Positions 33,481 to 47,247 of a stretch of 64,000 bases of DNA are shown piece by piece. Below the pieces are notes generated by a model. That model had not been told where the DNA came from. It worked only from the letters and a program-made list of their open reading frames with translations, and made no database searches. The stretch is from contig JACVVK020000058.1 of the NCBI GenBank assembly GCA_018292915.2, forward strand, positions 294,501 to 358,500, in the 5' to 3' direction. Numbering within the stretch: position 1 is the stretch's first letter; each line of letters starts with the position of its first letter. The position numbers were made by a program, and so were the translations under genes. This stretch comes from Batillaria attramentaria. Its lineage: Eukaryota > Mollusca > Gastropoda > Batillariidae.

Positions 33481-33992
33481 CTTGCACAGCCGCAATGCAC
33501 ACATAACCTGCAAACAACAACGTCACGGAAGCCTTCATGATTTCACTCCACATAGCGGGTCTCCCCATAAATAGAATGACGATTCAGCCTGGCTTGAGGC
33601 AAACGTTCACATTCTACAGGAATTGTCGAAATCTTGGTTTGAGCCTTTGTCGTTTGCGATGCAGCGAGCATGTCAGAGAATAACAGACCCAACATACAGT
33701 CGTGTCAAGATTCTGACTTCCCGAACACAGAGAACGGTTGTCAAGGCTGTGACGTTTCTCCAGATAATACTTTCACGCACACGGTGACGTAACGAAACCT
33801 GCGTCAGCACCACAAACAATATTGTGGCAGAAACAAAGCCACGTGTTCGGGGCGAATTCGAGGACTGTCTGTCTGTCTCTCTCTGTAAACTTACAATAAA
33901 AAAAATCGGAAAATACAACGTGACATGTACCTACCTTGTACACCTGTAATGCACACAAAAACAATAAACAAAAACGTTACTGAAGCCTTCAC
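33481..33992 (-). other. Unit C leader pair s1 (active) and s2 (start lost)
   Basis: s1 33481-33538 has ATG and is in frame. s2 33935-33992 keeps length and donor but starts GTG in place of ATG. The spacing of about 400 bases is shared with A, D and E. Confidence 0.6.
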
Positions 33993-34331
33993 GATTTCAC
34001 TCCTGATAGCGAGTCTCCCCACAAATAGGATGACGATTCAGCCTGGCTTGAGGCAAACGTTCACATTCTACAGGAATTGTCGAAATCTTGCCGATAACCT
34101 CTGTCGTTTGCGATGCAGCGAGCATGCCAAGAATAACAGCCCCAACAAACAGTCGTGTCAACATACTAGCTTTCCGAGCATAGAAAATAGTTGCCAAGGG
34201 AGACTGTCGGCCTGAATTATCTCCTGTAAATGACGTATACTGTGTAGAGCGATTGGATCTCTCTCTCTCTCTCTCTCTCTCTCTGCGTCACTCTGTCTGT
34301 CTGCCTCTCTCTCTATCTCTCTCTCTCTCTC

Positions 34332-34508
34332 GGGGAGCCGGGATAGCCGAATGGTAGAGCGTTGAACTCCCAATGCTCGGGTCGTGAGTTCGAATCGCGG
34401 CTGGGGCCACAAATTTCTGCTGGCCTTTTTCTCGTTGCCCTGTCTTTGATGTCACCCACGCGTGGTGGAAAAGGACGCTAAACTTCCAAACACCCACCCA
34501 CCCACCCA
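34332..34508 (+). repeat. tRNA-derived SINE, C-D intergenic copy
   Basis: Ortholog of the copy at 6831. Confidence 0.7.
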
Positions 34509-34609
34509 CTCTCTCTCTCTCTCTCCGTCCGTCTCTCATTTAAAATCTGACTGTTGTGAGTGAAAAATTCACCAGCACTTTCAGGCAAAGAAATTAAAAT
34601 CTCGATACG

Positions 34610-34615
34610 TTTATT
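34610..34615 (-). terminator. Unit D polyadenylation signal AATAAA
   Basis: Conserved position, about 1.76 kb below the unit D stop. Confidence 0.5.
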
Positions 34616-35807
34616 GTCAGGCACACAAGAACCAAGAACGCTGTGGAACGGTCACGTGGGGCACATTGTAGTATGTGAAATCACTCTGGTGACTCCGGTT
34701 GGATCTTTTTAAGAAATTTTCTCTACAATAGACGTGCAGCACAGGATACGAAGAGTATGTCAAGAAAGTCACCAACGCGGTCTTAATGGCCAAAAGAAAT
34801 ATCTGTTCATTTGGGAAACCGATTCTGATTTGGAGGATATGGGAGTAAGTGTAGATAAAACGAAGGTTAACGGCCAGATGGTGTCGTCCATTCATGAACG
34901 AGATATTGGCGATCAGAGCAAAGTGAAGACTTTGCTCGAGGCCGTTATTTCTCTGCTATGAGAGGCTTCGCTATGAGCAATCCTTCTTCCTAATACGCGG
35001 GGAATGGTTGGTGCATATGCACTGGACACATGGACAGAACTATGCGGGATATTTTTTTGTTACATACGGATGTCAGGGGTCTGGTGGTCCTACGTAGTAA
35101 TTCTGTTGCAGGGGAAAACATGAAGACTGCAGCGGTGTTGCTTTCCGATAAGTTTTGTACGTCTTAATCACGATTTTAAGTTGGCACGGGAAACTTACAG
35201 TGGGCTAGTAGAGAACTTTGTCGAGTATCAAACCTTACGGGGAGGGTATACACGATCACGGAGATTGTTGTTGCCATTTGTGGTAAAGGCATTACACTTT
35301 CTGTTTGGGACACTATCTGATTCAAAATCGTGAACTTTGTGAGCGCCTGTTTTCTCCTCACAACATTGCAAACATACAGACTTTAAGTCATCGCAAAATA
35401 CTGACTTGAGTTTCAGACTAAAGAATCAGACGTATACATCAGAAATCAATTAGTTTATAACTTCATATGTATGTATTGAATTAAGAGACCCGGTCTGAAT
35501 GCCCTCAGCGGCCTCAAACTTATACTTAGGCAGGGTAATACGTTAGTGATTCATTTCTATTGTTGGAATACAATTATCAGTGAGATCTTTTCCCCTACAC
35601 ACAAGCAGAATTGTTTCCGATTAAAATTAAACGAAAATGAGACAAGGTAATGGTGACGACGACTTCAAGGAGTCTGATCAAAGTCTAGCGTGAGAGGAAC
35701 TCTGTTCTTGTCGTTACTGCATTGCATCATTATATTCTCAGAATCCTTGTTTACATATGCATAACGCCCTCCCCCTGGTGACTCCTTCTCTCTGTCTGGT
35801 TTCTTCT

Positions 35808-36055
35808 TCAGTTCTTGCGCTTGTGATGGTTTTCACTGTCGGTCTTCATGGGGCTGGCGGGTTCTTCTGGAGATCTTGGAGTTTGTTCCAATGGCGGTAG
35901 TTTTGCTGGTATTTTCCGTCTCATTGAGACATTGAGGGTAAGGTCTTCTGTCTGGAATTAGCATTCGTGTTCCCAGGTTTATTGGATACGTTACCATTAA
36001 ATGTGTGGAGTGTGAAGTCCAAATTTTGGAGTGGTTTCCGCACGTCTGGCTTATT
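35808..36055 (-). pseudogene. Relic cytoplasmic-tail exon in unit D 3' UTR
   Basis: Same acceptor and terminal KRKN stop (TGA 35808-35810) as in B. A short internal deletion removes the part around TCAAAAGATTT, so it differs from other copies. Confidence 0.5.
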
Positions 36056-36373
36056 CTGCAAGAGTTGGATATGCAGTGAAATTAAGTGATAGAATTAGCT
36101 ACTGATATCTGGGTACCTAATACACCCAGCCCCTTCTTTTCCCACGAGATTTCCAACATTTAAATCAGCAATACTGTATACAAGGTACACCCTAACTTTG
36201 CAACAAACCGTTTTATTTACCACAAGATCGTTGCGAACGAGCTAAAGTTCAACATTTTTTCCCAATTAATTTGATTTAAAGAGATCTCAGTACACTATAG
36301 TTATGAACAAAACATCAGTCTCATGGATTCACGAAAAGAAATAGAAGCGGTCTGATTGGTCACCTGTGTGTTC

Positions 36374-39323
36374 TTATTTCCAGACACGCCGGGCAACAGC
36401 AATACCGACAGCAGCAAGAGTCAGGATGAAGACAATAACGATAATGGCCCAGTAGGGAAACGTACGCGTGTCACCGCCTTCTGATGGAAGTGCTGAAAAG
36501 AAGAGAAATGCACAGGTGTGAAGTACCTTATCTTGAAAGAACACGACGAAAATAAAAAAATGTTGGGAGGTTCCATTCTCATACAAAGAAACAAGCATTT
36601 CTTATTCTTAAGGTCTTAAAGCAAAATGTGTGTCTCACAGAAAAAACAGGTCTACCGTCATCCGAAAAAAGGCCTAATCGTCATGGATGTGGTAGGCAAT
36701 TAGAACCTTAGGCAGAGACAGACTCACTTGCATGCCTCACTTGAAAGAAGTACTTGTAGGTCCCTTCCAGTCCGTTGCTGACCTCAACACGATAAACACC
36801 AAGACGATCGTGTGGCACGTCAAGTGGTTTGATGCTGCGGATGACGACGGGTAATGACGGGTCCTCCACAATACTCGTCACGTTGAACGTACCGGACGGC
36901 ACGCTACTCAAGGTGGGATTCAACTTGTTCCCGTAAAAGGTAAAGACAAACGTGTCGGGTTTGGGGTAGGCCACCACAGTAAAGGTAAGACCTGTTTCGG
37001 CTAGCTCCCTTGGCTTGTCCTTTGTGGTTGTTTCATTCCCCTTTGGTGCAGCTGTATTTAGCACAATAGAGACGTTGGTTTTACAAGAAAGCAACATCAC
37101 CACAACCAACAACAATAATGGCATCTGTTACAAGTGTGGCTGTAGTAATGTACGTAGATCTGTTTTCTGTGCTCCAAAAGTTTCTATTGCTTTCAGGAAA
37201 ACTCTAGAAATGGCCCGTTTTAACAGGCTAATTTGGTCACTGGAGGCGGTACGTGTTTAGGATCAAGTTCAGAGTCTCCCGGAAATCTCGTGCAAATCGC
37301 TTTGTTATTACTTGTTTGCGATTAGGTGTTATGTAACGCGCCTTGGTTCGGCGGGCGTGTATCCGATAATTCTGGATTTTTCTCAGTTTTAAAATAGTAA
37401 TGAAGTGATTTATGTTCTGATTTTTTTAATTGGTTCCTTCATGATACGTACGTCAGTCTAGAACGCTAGGAAACTATTTAAAGGCTCGGAGATGTTTGTG
37501 TGGTGGTGTGCTCGAAAGAAGCTGGTATGTGCGAAGCTTGAGCGTGCAGTGTGACACCAGAGACGAGCTGTAAGAAACTTCACATTGCTATAACTTTTCT
37601 ACACGCTCACGGGTCTTTTTGTGAGTGAATGAGACTTCTTCCGCAGTCAATATAAGAATTCGCTATGTGGAGAAAGTAGGCCTGATTCACCGTATTACTC
37701 TTTAAGACGACGGGCTCTTGGAATATTCACCACGTAACTACAACAAACTGTCAATACGATACCAGACGGAGCGATTCACACTTGAAGAACAAACTAAAAC
37801 AACAGCTACGAGCCATGTTCGACCATGTTGCGAGAGAGAGAGATAGAGAGAGAGAGAGGGAGAGAGAGAGAGGAATACATACTTCTGACATTCAGCTGAA
37901 CTTTATCTTGCTTGGGACGTGGAAAGTTGTTGTCGGCAGTACAGGTGTAGGTTCCCATATCTTCACTCGTCACGCCCACTAATGTAGAAGATACCGTCTT
38001 GTGTTCGTCACTAGGTGTGTTGCCAACCTCATTCAGTAGTTCTCCATTGGCTTTTTGAATTGTGACGCTTGGGGCGGGGCGACCGCGAGCATTGCACGTG
38101 AAGAGGACAGTGACGTTGTCCCGTTCGTTTACAGTCAGGGAGCCAGAAGTGCCGTTTATCGTGAACTTTGTCACTTTGGCCCTGTCTAAAAAAAAAATAT
38201 AAAAAAACCCCGCAAAATGGTTTGTTTGAGTGTCGACATCATACGTTGTCATTTTTGAAGTCACTTTCAAAATCAAAACATACTAGGGGTGGGTATAAAT
38301 AATTATTTTGAGTTTTTTCCAAGACTTTTTTCTCTTACTTTTATGAATTAGTTTAATAGATGCTGAAAGGTTAAGATATAATTTTAGAATATTCAGTCCC
38401 TCCACTGTATGGTTATGTAGCTCATGATTGCCCTGGTGTCAGCATCACAGACAATATTGATGCAGGAACAAAGCTACGTGTTCACGGCGAATTCGAGGGC
38501 TGCCTGCGTAGCACGTACCTTGTTTGTTCTAATAACTTACTTAGTGTGCTGCTGTTAAATGCAACACGTACACTGTAGAGGAATGCTGACTTGTATGTTG
38601 TGCGTATACAGAGTTGTATCAGGCGCCCACTTGGCTGTACAACTACACGTCATGTTGTCCTCACTGGCGCGTGACGTGTCGATGGTCAGACGACTGGTCA
38701 CTGATGATGACGTCACGACGTCCGGTGTGTCTGTATGTGTTGGTGTAGTGCAGGAGAAACGGACACTTTCAACTGGCGGTTTTCCTGCCTTCGTCACTGT
38801 ACAGCTGATCTCATCTCCAGTCTTTAGAATCTGACCATCTTGGTATCCGGATATTACAGGTTGTGGGAATGGTGGGTCTGTAAAACATTCACATGAAGAG
38901 TTTCTCAAGTCTCGCTGATACTTTGCGTCAGTACACGTGCGGCTTTTCTTTGTGAGGCGTATGGCTTGTGGAGGAAATGTCCGCGGAGTACAAATTTTCC
39001 ACTGACCATAACGGCTGATTTTTTTCTGATTCTTTTGTATATTTTTTACGACCCCAGAAACACATTATCGATGTATAATTCGAGCGATTTTGAGATATAA
39101 AATCGGTTCACCAGCACTGTCATGAGGTAGGGTTTAGGCTACGTTAAGAGTATGAAAGCGACCACCTCCAGAATTTAAATCGGATTATAGAGTCCGTATT
39201 CATGCTATCTCTTTCCCTAAAAGGAAGTGATTTAAATAAATACTACGCCTGTAAACGCCAAATAACCGACTTTTCTCAAAAGGGCGCTTGAGTAGTTTCG
39301 GAGATACACGAACGGACACAATT

Positions 39324-39380
<57 letters not shown>

Positions 39381-40961
39381 GGCGGAGAAGTGCGTTCGGT
39401 GCACCATACACGTCACCATCTATGACGCGCGTTTTCTTACGTCATAGTCAGAGTTACACTAGCAAAATCGTCTCTGCGGGAGATCAGCAGCGACGTGCGT
39501 TTCTTACACAGAGGCTTGCCCATGAGAGTGGAAAATTTAACCCTTACTATGATGTTGTTTCCATTACTCTGGAAACAAAATAAAAACAAACGCAAAAACC
39601 AAACCCAAAGAAAACAAAACAAAAATAACAAACCTTACACGGCATTTAAAAATGGGAGGGTTTGTCTTAATGCATTTACAGCGAGAGAAAAAAACCAAAA
39701 AAACCTGAACCAGTAGTAAACAGTTCAAATCAGGACTCATCCAAGAAAACATCATTACTGATTGAGATTGCGAATGAAATCATGGTAGTTATTGATAAAT
39801 TACGAAGACCAAAGGTATACATACACTCAAGTCTCACAGTAAAACGTGTTGACGCCTTCCTGAAGTCAAATCCACCCGTGTTCTGTGCCCTGCACGTGAC
39901 GATCTTCCCATCATCAGCTGAAACACGAGGTGTGAACGTGCACGTAGTGCCCGTGTTACCGTTATCACACCCTACAGGTGACCAGGAGTATGATGGTCTA
40001 GGGTAAGAGTCCCGATCTCGACACGTGAGAGTGAGACTCCTTGATCCGTCAGAAGGGAATGGTGACTGTCCACTGATCTCCAGTGTGTTGTCTGAGGGAC
40101 CATCTAGAAATATCAAGAATTATAAATCAACACTTGAAGACAGTATAACACGCTTCGGACGAATCCGCAGTCGAAATCGAGTTTTGTTCGACTTATTCCA
40201 TAAAAACTGGAAAAAAAATCGACTTAAGCGTGTTTGTCTAAAATGTGTGTTTAATTGAATGGGAATAAAAGCAAATAAATAAATAAAAAAACTTTCATCC
40301 GTTAAATGCGAAGGAAATCGGCAAATCACCGACTCAATACGTTAGTTTACTGACTACAAAGGAAAGACACGGTATGACGAAAAGAAAATTCCTTCTTGTC
40401 ACGTTACTTACACGCTACATGCAGTGTGTATTTTGTCGTTTTGATGTGTCCGTCGTACACCATCTGACACACGTCCCGTTGTCCGGTCTCCCCACATCGG
40501 TACTGTCTTCAAAGAAAAGACATGGTATGACGAAAAGAAATTAATTCTTGTCACTTTACTGACACGCTACACGCAGTGTGTATGTTGTTGTTGTGATTTG
40601 TCCGCCGTACACCATCTGACACACGTACTGAGTCCCGTTGTCCATTCTCCCTACGGGACCTATCACCAGATGTGACGTGTCGGAATGACCTGGCCAGGTC
40701 AAGGACTCCGGTGACAATCCGGGTGGCGAGACACAGGTGCAGTCCAGTTGAGATCCATCGTCAGCATGTTCTGGGCAGTTTGTTGTTGGAGGCAATAAAC
40801 CTTAAACGGAGACGGAACAAACATCTCTTTGTAGTGTACGTAATATAATTGAGACAAGTATTAACAGAACGCTTCATTAATTACGAAAACAACACCAGCA
40901 GTCTCTGTCTGTCTGTGTGTTTGTGTGTTTCTCTCTACACTTACAAGTTAATGCATGTTGT

Positions 40962-41020
<59 letters not shown>

Positions 41021-41174
41021 TGTCTACACTTTAGGATTTGAACGAAGATTTTTGTTGGGTTTTTTTTTTAAACAGCACGTTTGCAAACTGGTAAATCCCA
41101 CCGTTTTCAAATAAAGTTATATCAGTTTCAAGCAGTGTGGTGTTCAAAACGTTTCGAAAGGTCTGCCTGTCTGC

Positions 41175-41210
<36 letters not shown>

Positions 41211-41383
41211 TCAATAGAGATTAGCCGCGAAATAGTCTTTGTAGCTTGCGCCGCGTGAAGCCCTAACGAACTAACTAACTAACTCTTCAATGGATATCGG
41301 GAAATACAACATGACATAAACCTACCTTGCACAGCCGCAATGCACACATAACCTGCAAACAACAACGTCACGGAAGCCTTCAT
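36374..41383 (-). CDS. Unit D, intact five-Ig type I membrane receptor, short tail
   Basis: Exons: s1 41326-41383, D1 40564-40800, D2 39825-40103, D3 38572-38877, D4 37883-38185, D5 36728-37051, TM 36364-36492 with stop 36374-36376; about 541 residues. Order: leader (19 aa), D1 (LDCTC, TWPGHS, DNGTQYVC), D2 (LTLTC, YSW, DDGKIVTC plus an extra Cys pair), D3 (EISC, EDNMTCSC), D4 (I-set-like, LFTC and EDMGTYTC), D5 (TVVAYPKP and GVYRVEV; Val where Ig Cys are expected), then TPFxYW-type juxtamembrane, one helix (AIIVIVFILTLAAVG) and RRVWK. All junctions are phase 1. The D1 donor is GTCAGT, weaker than GTAAGT elsewhere. The whole gene fits in 5 kb because the D3-D2 intron is short. It is likely a cell-surface recognition or adhesion protein; the ligand is unknown. 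Confidence 0.8.
38914..39566 (+). repeat. AC-bearing interspersed repeat, copy in unit D intron
   Basis: Begins directly after D3-flanking sequence CTCAAGTCT. The same junction exists in E, whereas B, C and F have CTCAAGTCTTGTAATTA. Units D and E therefore share a deletion of about 2 kb. Confidence 0.6.
40412..40500 (-). pseudogene. Partial duplicate of exon D1 in unit D
   Basis: The 3' part of a D1 exon with its donor GTAAGT intact. Bases encoding the QY of the F strand are deleted, so the frame is broken. It lies just downstream of the functional D1. Unit C has the same relic, split by the element at 30937-32566. Confidence 0.6.
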
Positions 41384-41779
41384 GATTTCACTCCATATAG
41401 CGAGTCTCCCCACAAATAGAATGACGATTCAGCCTGGCTTGAGGCAAACGTTCACATTCTACAGGAATTGTCGAAATCTTGGTTTCAGCCTTTGTCGTTT
41501 GCGATGCAGCGAGCATGTCAGAGAATAACAGACCCAACATACAGTCGTGTCAAGATTCTGACTTCCCGAACACAGAGAACGGTTGTCAAGGCTGTGACGT
41601 TTCTCCAGATAATACTTTCACGCACACGGTGTCGTAACGAAACCTGCGTCAGCACCACAAACAATATTGTGGCAGAAACAAAGCCACGTGTTCGGGGCGA
41701 ATTCGAGGACTGTCTGTCTGTCTCTCTCTGTAAACTTACAATAAAAAAAATCGGAAAATACAACGTGACATGTACCTAC

Positions 41780-41837
41780 CTTGTACACCTGTAATGCACA
41801 CAAAAACAATAAACAAAAACGTTACTGAAGCCTTCAC
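41780..41837 (-). pseudogene. Unit D second leader exon s2, start codon lost
   Basis: 58 bases with a good donor; first codon GTG instead of ATG. Otherwise very close to the unit A s2. Confidence 0.6.
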
Positions 41838-42121
41838 GATTTCACTCCTGATAGCGAGTCTCCCCACAAATAGGATGACGATTCAGCCTGGCTTGAGGCA
41901 AACGTTCACATTCTACAGGAATTGTCGAAATCTTGCCGATAACCTCTGTCGTTTGCGATGCAGCGAGCATGCCAAGAATAACAGCCCCAACAAACAGTCG
42001 TGTCAACATACTAGCTTTCCGAGCATAAAAAATAGTTGCCAAGGGAGACTGTAATGTAGTTTTTTTTTTTACGTCGGCCTGAATTATCTCCTGTAAATGA
42101 CGTATACTGTGTAGAGCGATT

Positions 42122-42167
<46 letters not shown>

Positions 42168-42212
42168 GTCACTCTGTCTGTCTGCCTCTCTCTCTATCTC
42201 TCTCTCTCTCTC

Positions 42213-42388
42213 GGGGAGCCGGGATAGCCGAATGGTAGAGCGTTGAACTCCCAATGCTCGGGTCGTGAGTTCGAATCGCGGCTGGGGCCACAAATTTCTG
42301 CTGGCCTTTTTCTCGTTGCCCTGTCTTTGATGTCACCCAGGCGTGGTGGAAAAGGACGCTAAACTTCCAAACACCCACCCACCCACCC
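42213..42388 (+). repeat. tRNA-derived SINE, D-E intergenic copy
   Basis: Ortholog of the copy at 6831; preceded by an expanded (CT)n. Confidence 0.7.
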
Positions 42389-42488
42389 TCTCTCTCTCTC
42401 TCTCCGTCCGTCTCTCATTTAAAATCTGACTGTTGTGAGTGAAAACATCACCAGCACTTTCAGGCAAAGAAATTAAAATCTCGATACG

Positions 42489-42494
42489 TTTATT
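42489..42494 (-). terminator. Unit E polyadenylation signal AATAAA
   Basis: Conserved position, about 1.76 kb below the unit E stop. Confidence 0.5.
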
Positions 42495-43688
42495 GTCAGG
42501 CACACAAGAACCAAGAACGCTGTGGAACGGTCACGTGGGGCACATTGTAGTATGTGAAATCACGCTGGTGACTCCGGTTGGATCTTTCTAAGAGACTTTC
42601 TCTACAATAGACGTGCAGCACAGGATACGAAGAGTATGTCAAGAAAGTCACCAACACGGTCTTAATGGCCAAAAGAAATATCTGTTCATTTGGGAAACCG
42701 ATTCTGATTTGGAGGATATGGGAGTAAGTGTAGATAAAACGAAGGTTAAGGGACAGATGATGTCGTCCATTCATGGACGAGATATTGGCGATCAGAGCAA
42801 AGTGAAGACTTTGCTCGAGGCCGTTATTTCTCTGCTATGAGAGGCTTCGCTATGAGCAATCCTTCTTCCTAATACGTGGGGCATGGTTAGTGCATATGCA
42901 CTGGACACATGGACAGAACTATGCGGGATATTTTTTTGTTACATACGGATGTCAGGGGTCTGGTGGTCCTACGTAGTAATTCTGTTGCAGGGGAAAACAT
43001 GAAGACTGCAGCGGTGTTGCTTTCCGATAAGTTTTGTACGTCTTAATCACGATTTTAAGTTGGCACGGGAAACTTACAGTGGGCTAGTAGAAAACATTGT
43101 CGAGTATCAAACCTTACGGGGAGGGTATACACGATCACGGAGATCGTTGTTGCCATTTGTGGTAAAGGCATTACACTTTCTGTTTGGGACACTATCTGAT
43201 TCAGATCTAAATCGTGAGCTTTGTGAGCGCCTGTTTTCTCCTCACAACATTGCAAACATACAGACTTTAAGTCATCGCAAAATACTGATTTGATTTTCAG
43301 ACTAAAGAATCAGACGTATACATCAGAAATCAATTAGTTTATAACTTCATATCTATGTATTGAATTAAGAGACCCGGTCTGAATGCCCTCAGCGGCCTCA
43401 AACTTATACTTAGGCAGGGTAATACGTTAGTGATTCATTTCTATTGTTGGAATACAATTATCAGTGAGATCTTTTCCCCTACACACAAGCAGAATTGTTT
43501 CCGATTAACATTAAACGAAAATGAGACAAGGTAATGGTGACGACGACTTCAAGGAGTCTGATCAAAGTCTAGCGTGAGAGGAACTCTGTTCTTGTCGTTA
43601 CTGTATTGTATCATTGTATTCTCAGAATCCTTGTTTACATATGCATAACGCCCTCCCCCTGGTGACTCCTCTCTGTCTGGTTTCTTCT

Positions 43689-43934
43689 TCAGTTCTTGCG
43701 CTTGTGATGGTTTTCATTGTCGGTCTTCATGGGGCTGGCGGGTTCTTCTGGAGATCTTGGAGTTTGTTCCAATGGCGGTAGTTTTGCTGGTATTTTCAAA
43801 AGATTTCCGTCTCATTGCAGACATTGAGGGTAATGTCTTCTGTCTGGAATTAGCATTCGTGTTCCCAGGTTTATTGGATACGTGTGGAGTGTGAAGTCCA
43901 AATTTTGGAGTGGTTTCCGCACGTCTGGCTTATT
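43689..43934 (-). pseudogene. Relic cytoplasmic-tail exon in unit E 3' UTR
   Basis: Acceptor TTGCAG and terminal TGA (43689-43691) as in B; the same 13-base deletion as B upstream of GGGAACACG. Confidence 0.5.
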
Positions 43935-44254
43935 CTGCAAGAGTTGGATATGCAGTGAAATTAAGTGATAGAATTAGCTACTGATATCTGGTTACCTAAT
44001 ACATCCAGCCCCTTCTTTTCCCACGAGATTTCCAACATTTAAATCTGCAATACTGTATACAAGGTACACCCTAACTTTACAAAAAAAACGTTTTATTTAC
44101 CACAAGATCGTTGCGAACGAGCTAAAGTTCAACATTTTTTTCCCGATTTATTTGATTTAAAGAGATCTCAGTACACTATAGTTATGAACAAAACATCAGT
44201 CTCATGGATTCACGAAAAGAAATAGAAGCGGTCTGATTGGTCACCTGTGTGTTC

Positions 44255-47194
44255 TTATTTCCAGACACGCCGGGCAACAGCAATACCGACAGCAGCAAGA
44301 GTCAGGATGAAGACAATAACGATAATGGCCCAGTAGGGAAACGTACGCGTGTCACCGCCTTCTGATGGAAGTGCTGAAAAGAAGAGAAATGCACAGGTGT
44401 GAAGTACCTTATCTTGAAAGAACAGGACGAAAATAAAAAAAAAAATGTTGGGAGGTTCCATTCTCATACAAAGAAACAAGCATTTCTTATTCTTAAGGTC
44501 TTAAAGCAAAATGTGTGTCACAGAAAATCAGGTCTACCGTCATCCGAAAAAAGGCCTAATCGTCATGGATGTGGTAGGCATTTAGAACCTTAGGCAGAGA
44601 CAGACTCACTTGCATGCCTCACTTGAAAGAAGTACTTGTAGGTTCCTTCCAGTCCGTTGCTGACCTCAACACGATAAACACCAAGACGATCGTGTGGCAC
44701 GTCAAGTGGTTTGATGCTGCAGATGACGACGGGTAATGACGGGTCCTCCACAATACTCGTCACGTTGAACGTACCGGACGGCACGCTACTCAAGGTGGGA
44801 TTCAACTTGTTCCCGTAAAAGGTAAAGACAAACGTGTCGGGTTTAGGGTAGGCCACCACAGTAAAGGAAAGACCTGTTTCGGTTAGCTCCCTTGGCTTGT
44901 CCTTTGTGGTTGTTTCATTCCCCTTTGGTGCAGCTGTATTTAGCATAAAACAGACGTTGGTTTTACAAGAAAGCAACACCACCACAACCAACAACAATAA
45001 TGGCATCTGTTACAAGTGTGGCTGTAGTAATGTACGTAGATCTGTTTTCTGTGCTCCAAAAGTTTCTATTGATTTCAGGAAAACTCTAGAAATGGCCCGT
45101 TTTAACAGGCTAATTTGGTCACTGGAGGCAGTACGTGTTTAGGATCAAGTTCTGAGTCTCCCGGAAATCTCGTGCAAATCGCTTTGCGATTAGGTGTTAT
45201 ATATAACGCGCCTTGGTTTCTCAGGCGTGTACTCGATAATTCTGGATTTTTCTCAGTTTTAAGTGATTTATGTTCTGATTTTTTTTTTGGTTCCCTCATG
45301 ATACGTACGTCAGTCTAGAATATACGAGAACGCCAGGAAACTATATCAAGGCTCGGAGATGTTTGTGTGGTAGTGTGCTCGAAAGAAGCTCATATGTGCG
45401 AAGCTTGAGCGTGCAGTGTGACACCAGAGACGAACTGTAATAAACTTCACATTGCTATAACTTTTCTACGCGCTCACGAGTCTTTTTGTGAGTGAATGAG
45501 ACTTCTTCCGCAGTCAATATAAGAATTCGTTATGTGGAGAAAGTAGGCCTGATTCACCGTATTACTCTTTAAGACTTTAAGACGGGCGGGCTCTTGGAAT
45601 ATTCACCACGTAACTACAGCAAACTGTCAATACGATACCAGACGGAGCGATTCACAGTTGAAGTAGAAACTAAAACAGCAGCTACGAGCCATGTTCGACC
45701 ATGTTGCGAGAGAGAGAGAGAGAGAGGGGGGGGGGGGGGGATACATACTTCGGACATTCAGCTGAACATTGTCTTGCTTGGGACGTGGAAAGTTGTTGTC
45801 GGCAGTACAGGTGTAGGTTCCCATATCTTCACTCGTCACGCCCACTAATGTAGAAGATACCGTCTTGTGTTCGTCACTAGGTGTGTTGCCAATCTCATTC
45901 AGTAGTTCTCCATTGGCTTTTTGAATTGTGACGCTTGGGGCGGGGCGACCGCGAGCATTGCACGTGAAGAGGACAGTGACGTTGTCCCGTTCGTTTACAG
46001 TTAGGGAGGCAGAAGTACCGTTTATCGTAAACTTTGTCACTTTGGCCCTGTCTAAAAAAAAAAAACAAAAAAAAACACGCAAAATGGTTTGTTTGAGTGT
46101 CGACATCATACGTTGTCATTTTCGAAGTCACTTTCAAAATCAAAACATGCAAGGGGTGGGTATAAATAATTATTTTGAGTTTTTTTCCAAGACTTTTTTC
46201 TCTTACTTTTATGAATTAGTTTAATAGATGGTGAAAGGTTAAGATATAATTTTAGAATATTCAGTCCCTCCACTGTATGGTTATGTAGCTCATGATAGCC
46301 CTGGTGTCAGCATCACAGACAATATTGATACAGGAACAAAGCTGCGTGTTCACGGCGAATTCGAGGGCTGCCTGCGTAGCACGTACCTTGTTTGTTCTAA
46401 TAACTTACTTAGTGTGCTGCTGTTAAATGCAACACGTACACTGTAGAGGAATGCTGACTTGTGTGTTGTGCGTATACAGAGTTGTATCAGGCGCCCACTT
46501 GGCTGTACAGCTACACGTCATGTTGTCCTCACTGGCTTGTGACGTGTCGATGGTCAGACGACTGGTCACTGATGATGACGTCACGACGTCCGGTGTGTCT
46601 GTATGTGTTGGTGTAGTGCAGGAGAAACGGACACTTTCAACTGGCGGTTTTCCTGCCTTCGGCACTGTACAGCTGATCTCATCTCCAGCCTTTAGAATCT
46701 GACCATCTTGGTATCCGGATATTGTGGGTGGTGGTGATGGTGGGTCTGTAAAACATTCACATGAAGAGTTTCTCAAGTCTCGCTGATACTTTGCGTCAGT
46801 ACGCGTGCGGCTTTTCTTTGTGAGGCGTATGGCTTGTGGAGGAAATGTGTTTGGAGTACAAATTTTCCACTGACCATAACGGCTGTAGTGATTTTTTTTC
46901 TGATTCTTTTGTATATTTTTTTACGACACCAGAAACACATCGATGTATAATTCGAGCGATTCTGAGATATAAAATCGGTTTACCAGCACTGTCATGAGGT
47001 ATGGTTTAGGCTACGTTAAGAGTATGAAAGCGACCACCTCCAAAATTCAACCGGATTATAGAGTCCGTATTCATGCTATCTCTTTCCCTAAAATGAAGTG
47101 ATTTAAATAAATACTACGCCTGTAAACGCCAGATAACCGACTTTTCCCAAAAGGGCGCTTGAGTATTTTCGGAGACACACGAACGGACAGAATT

Positions 47195-47247
<53 letters not shown>

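Larger units (their letters stand above)
24846..33538 (-). pseudogene. Unit C, five-Ig type I receptor gene with frameshifted D5 and TM
   Basis: Exons: s1 33481-33538, D1 32715-32951, D2 30337-30615, D3 27069-27374, D4 26323-26625, D5 25179-25504, TM 24836-24963. s1 to D4 are open. D5 is 326 bases instead of 324: three bases gained around 25243-25270 and one A lost near 25194, so it reads ...YFFK and stops before its donor. TM is 128 bases instead of 129, with one G lost near 24922. As written, the product would be a five-Ig protein with no membrane helix. D2 is identical in sequence to unit D, and D1 nearly so. An inserted TIR element (30937-32566) lies between D2 and D1. Many single-base losses nearby raise the chance of assembly error. 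Confidence 0.6.
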
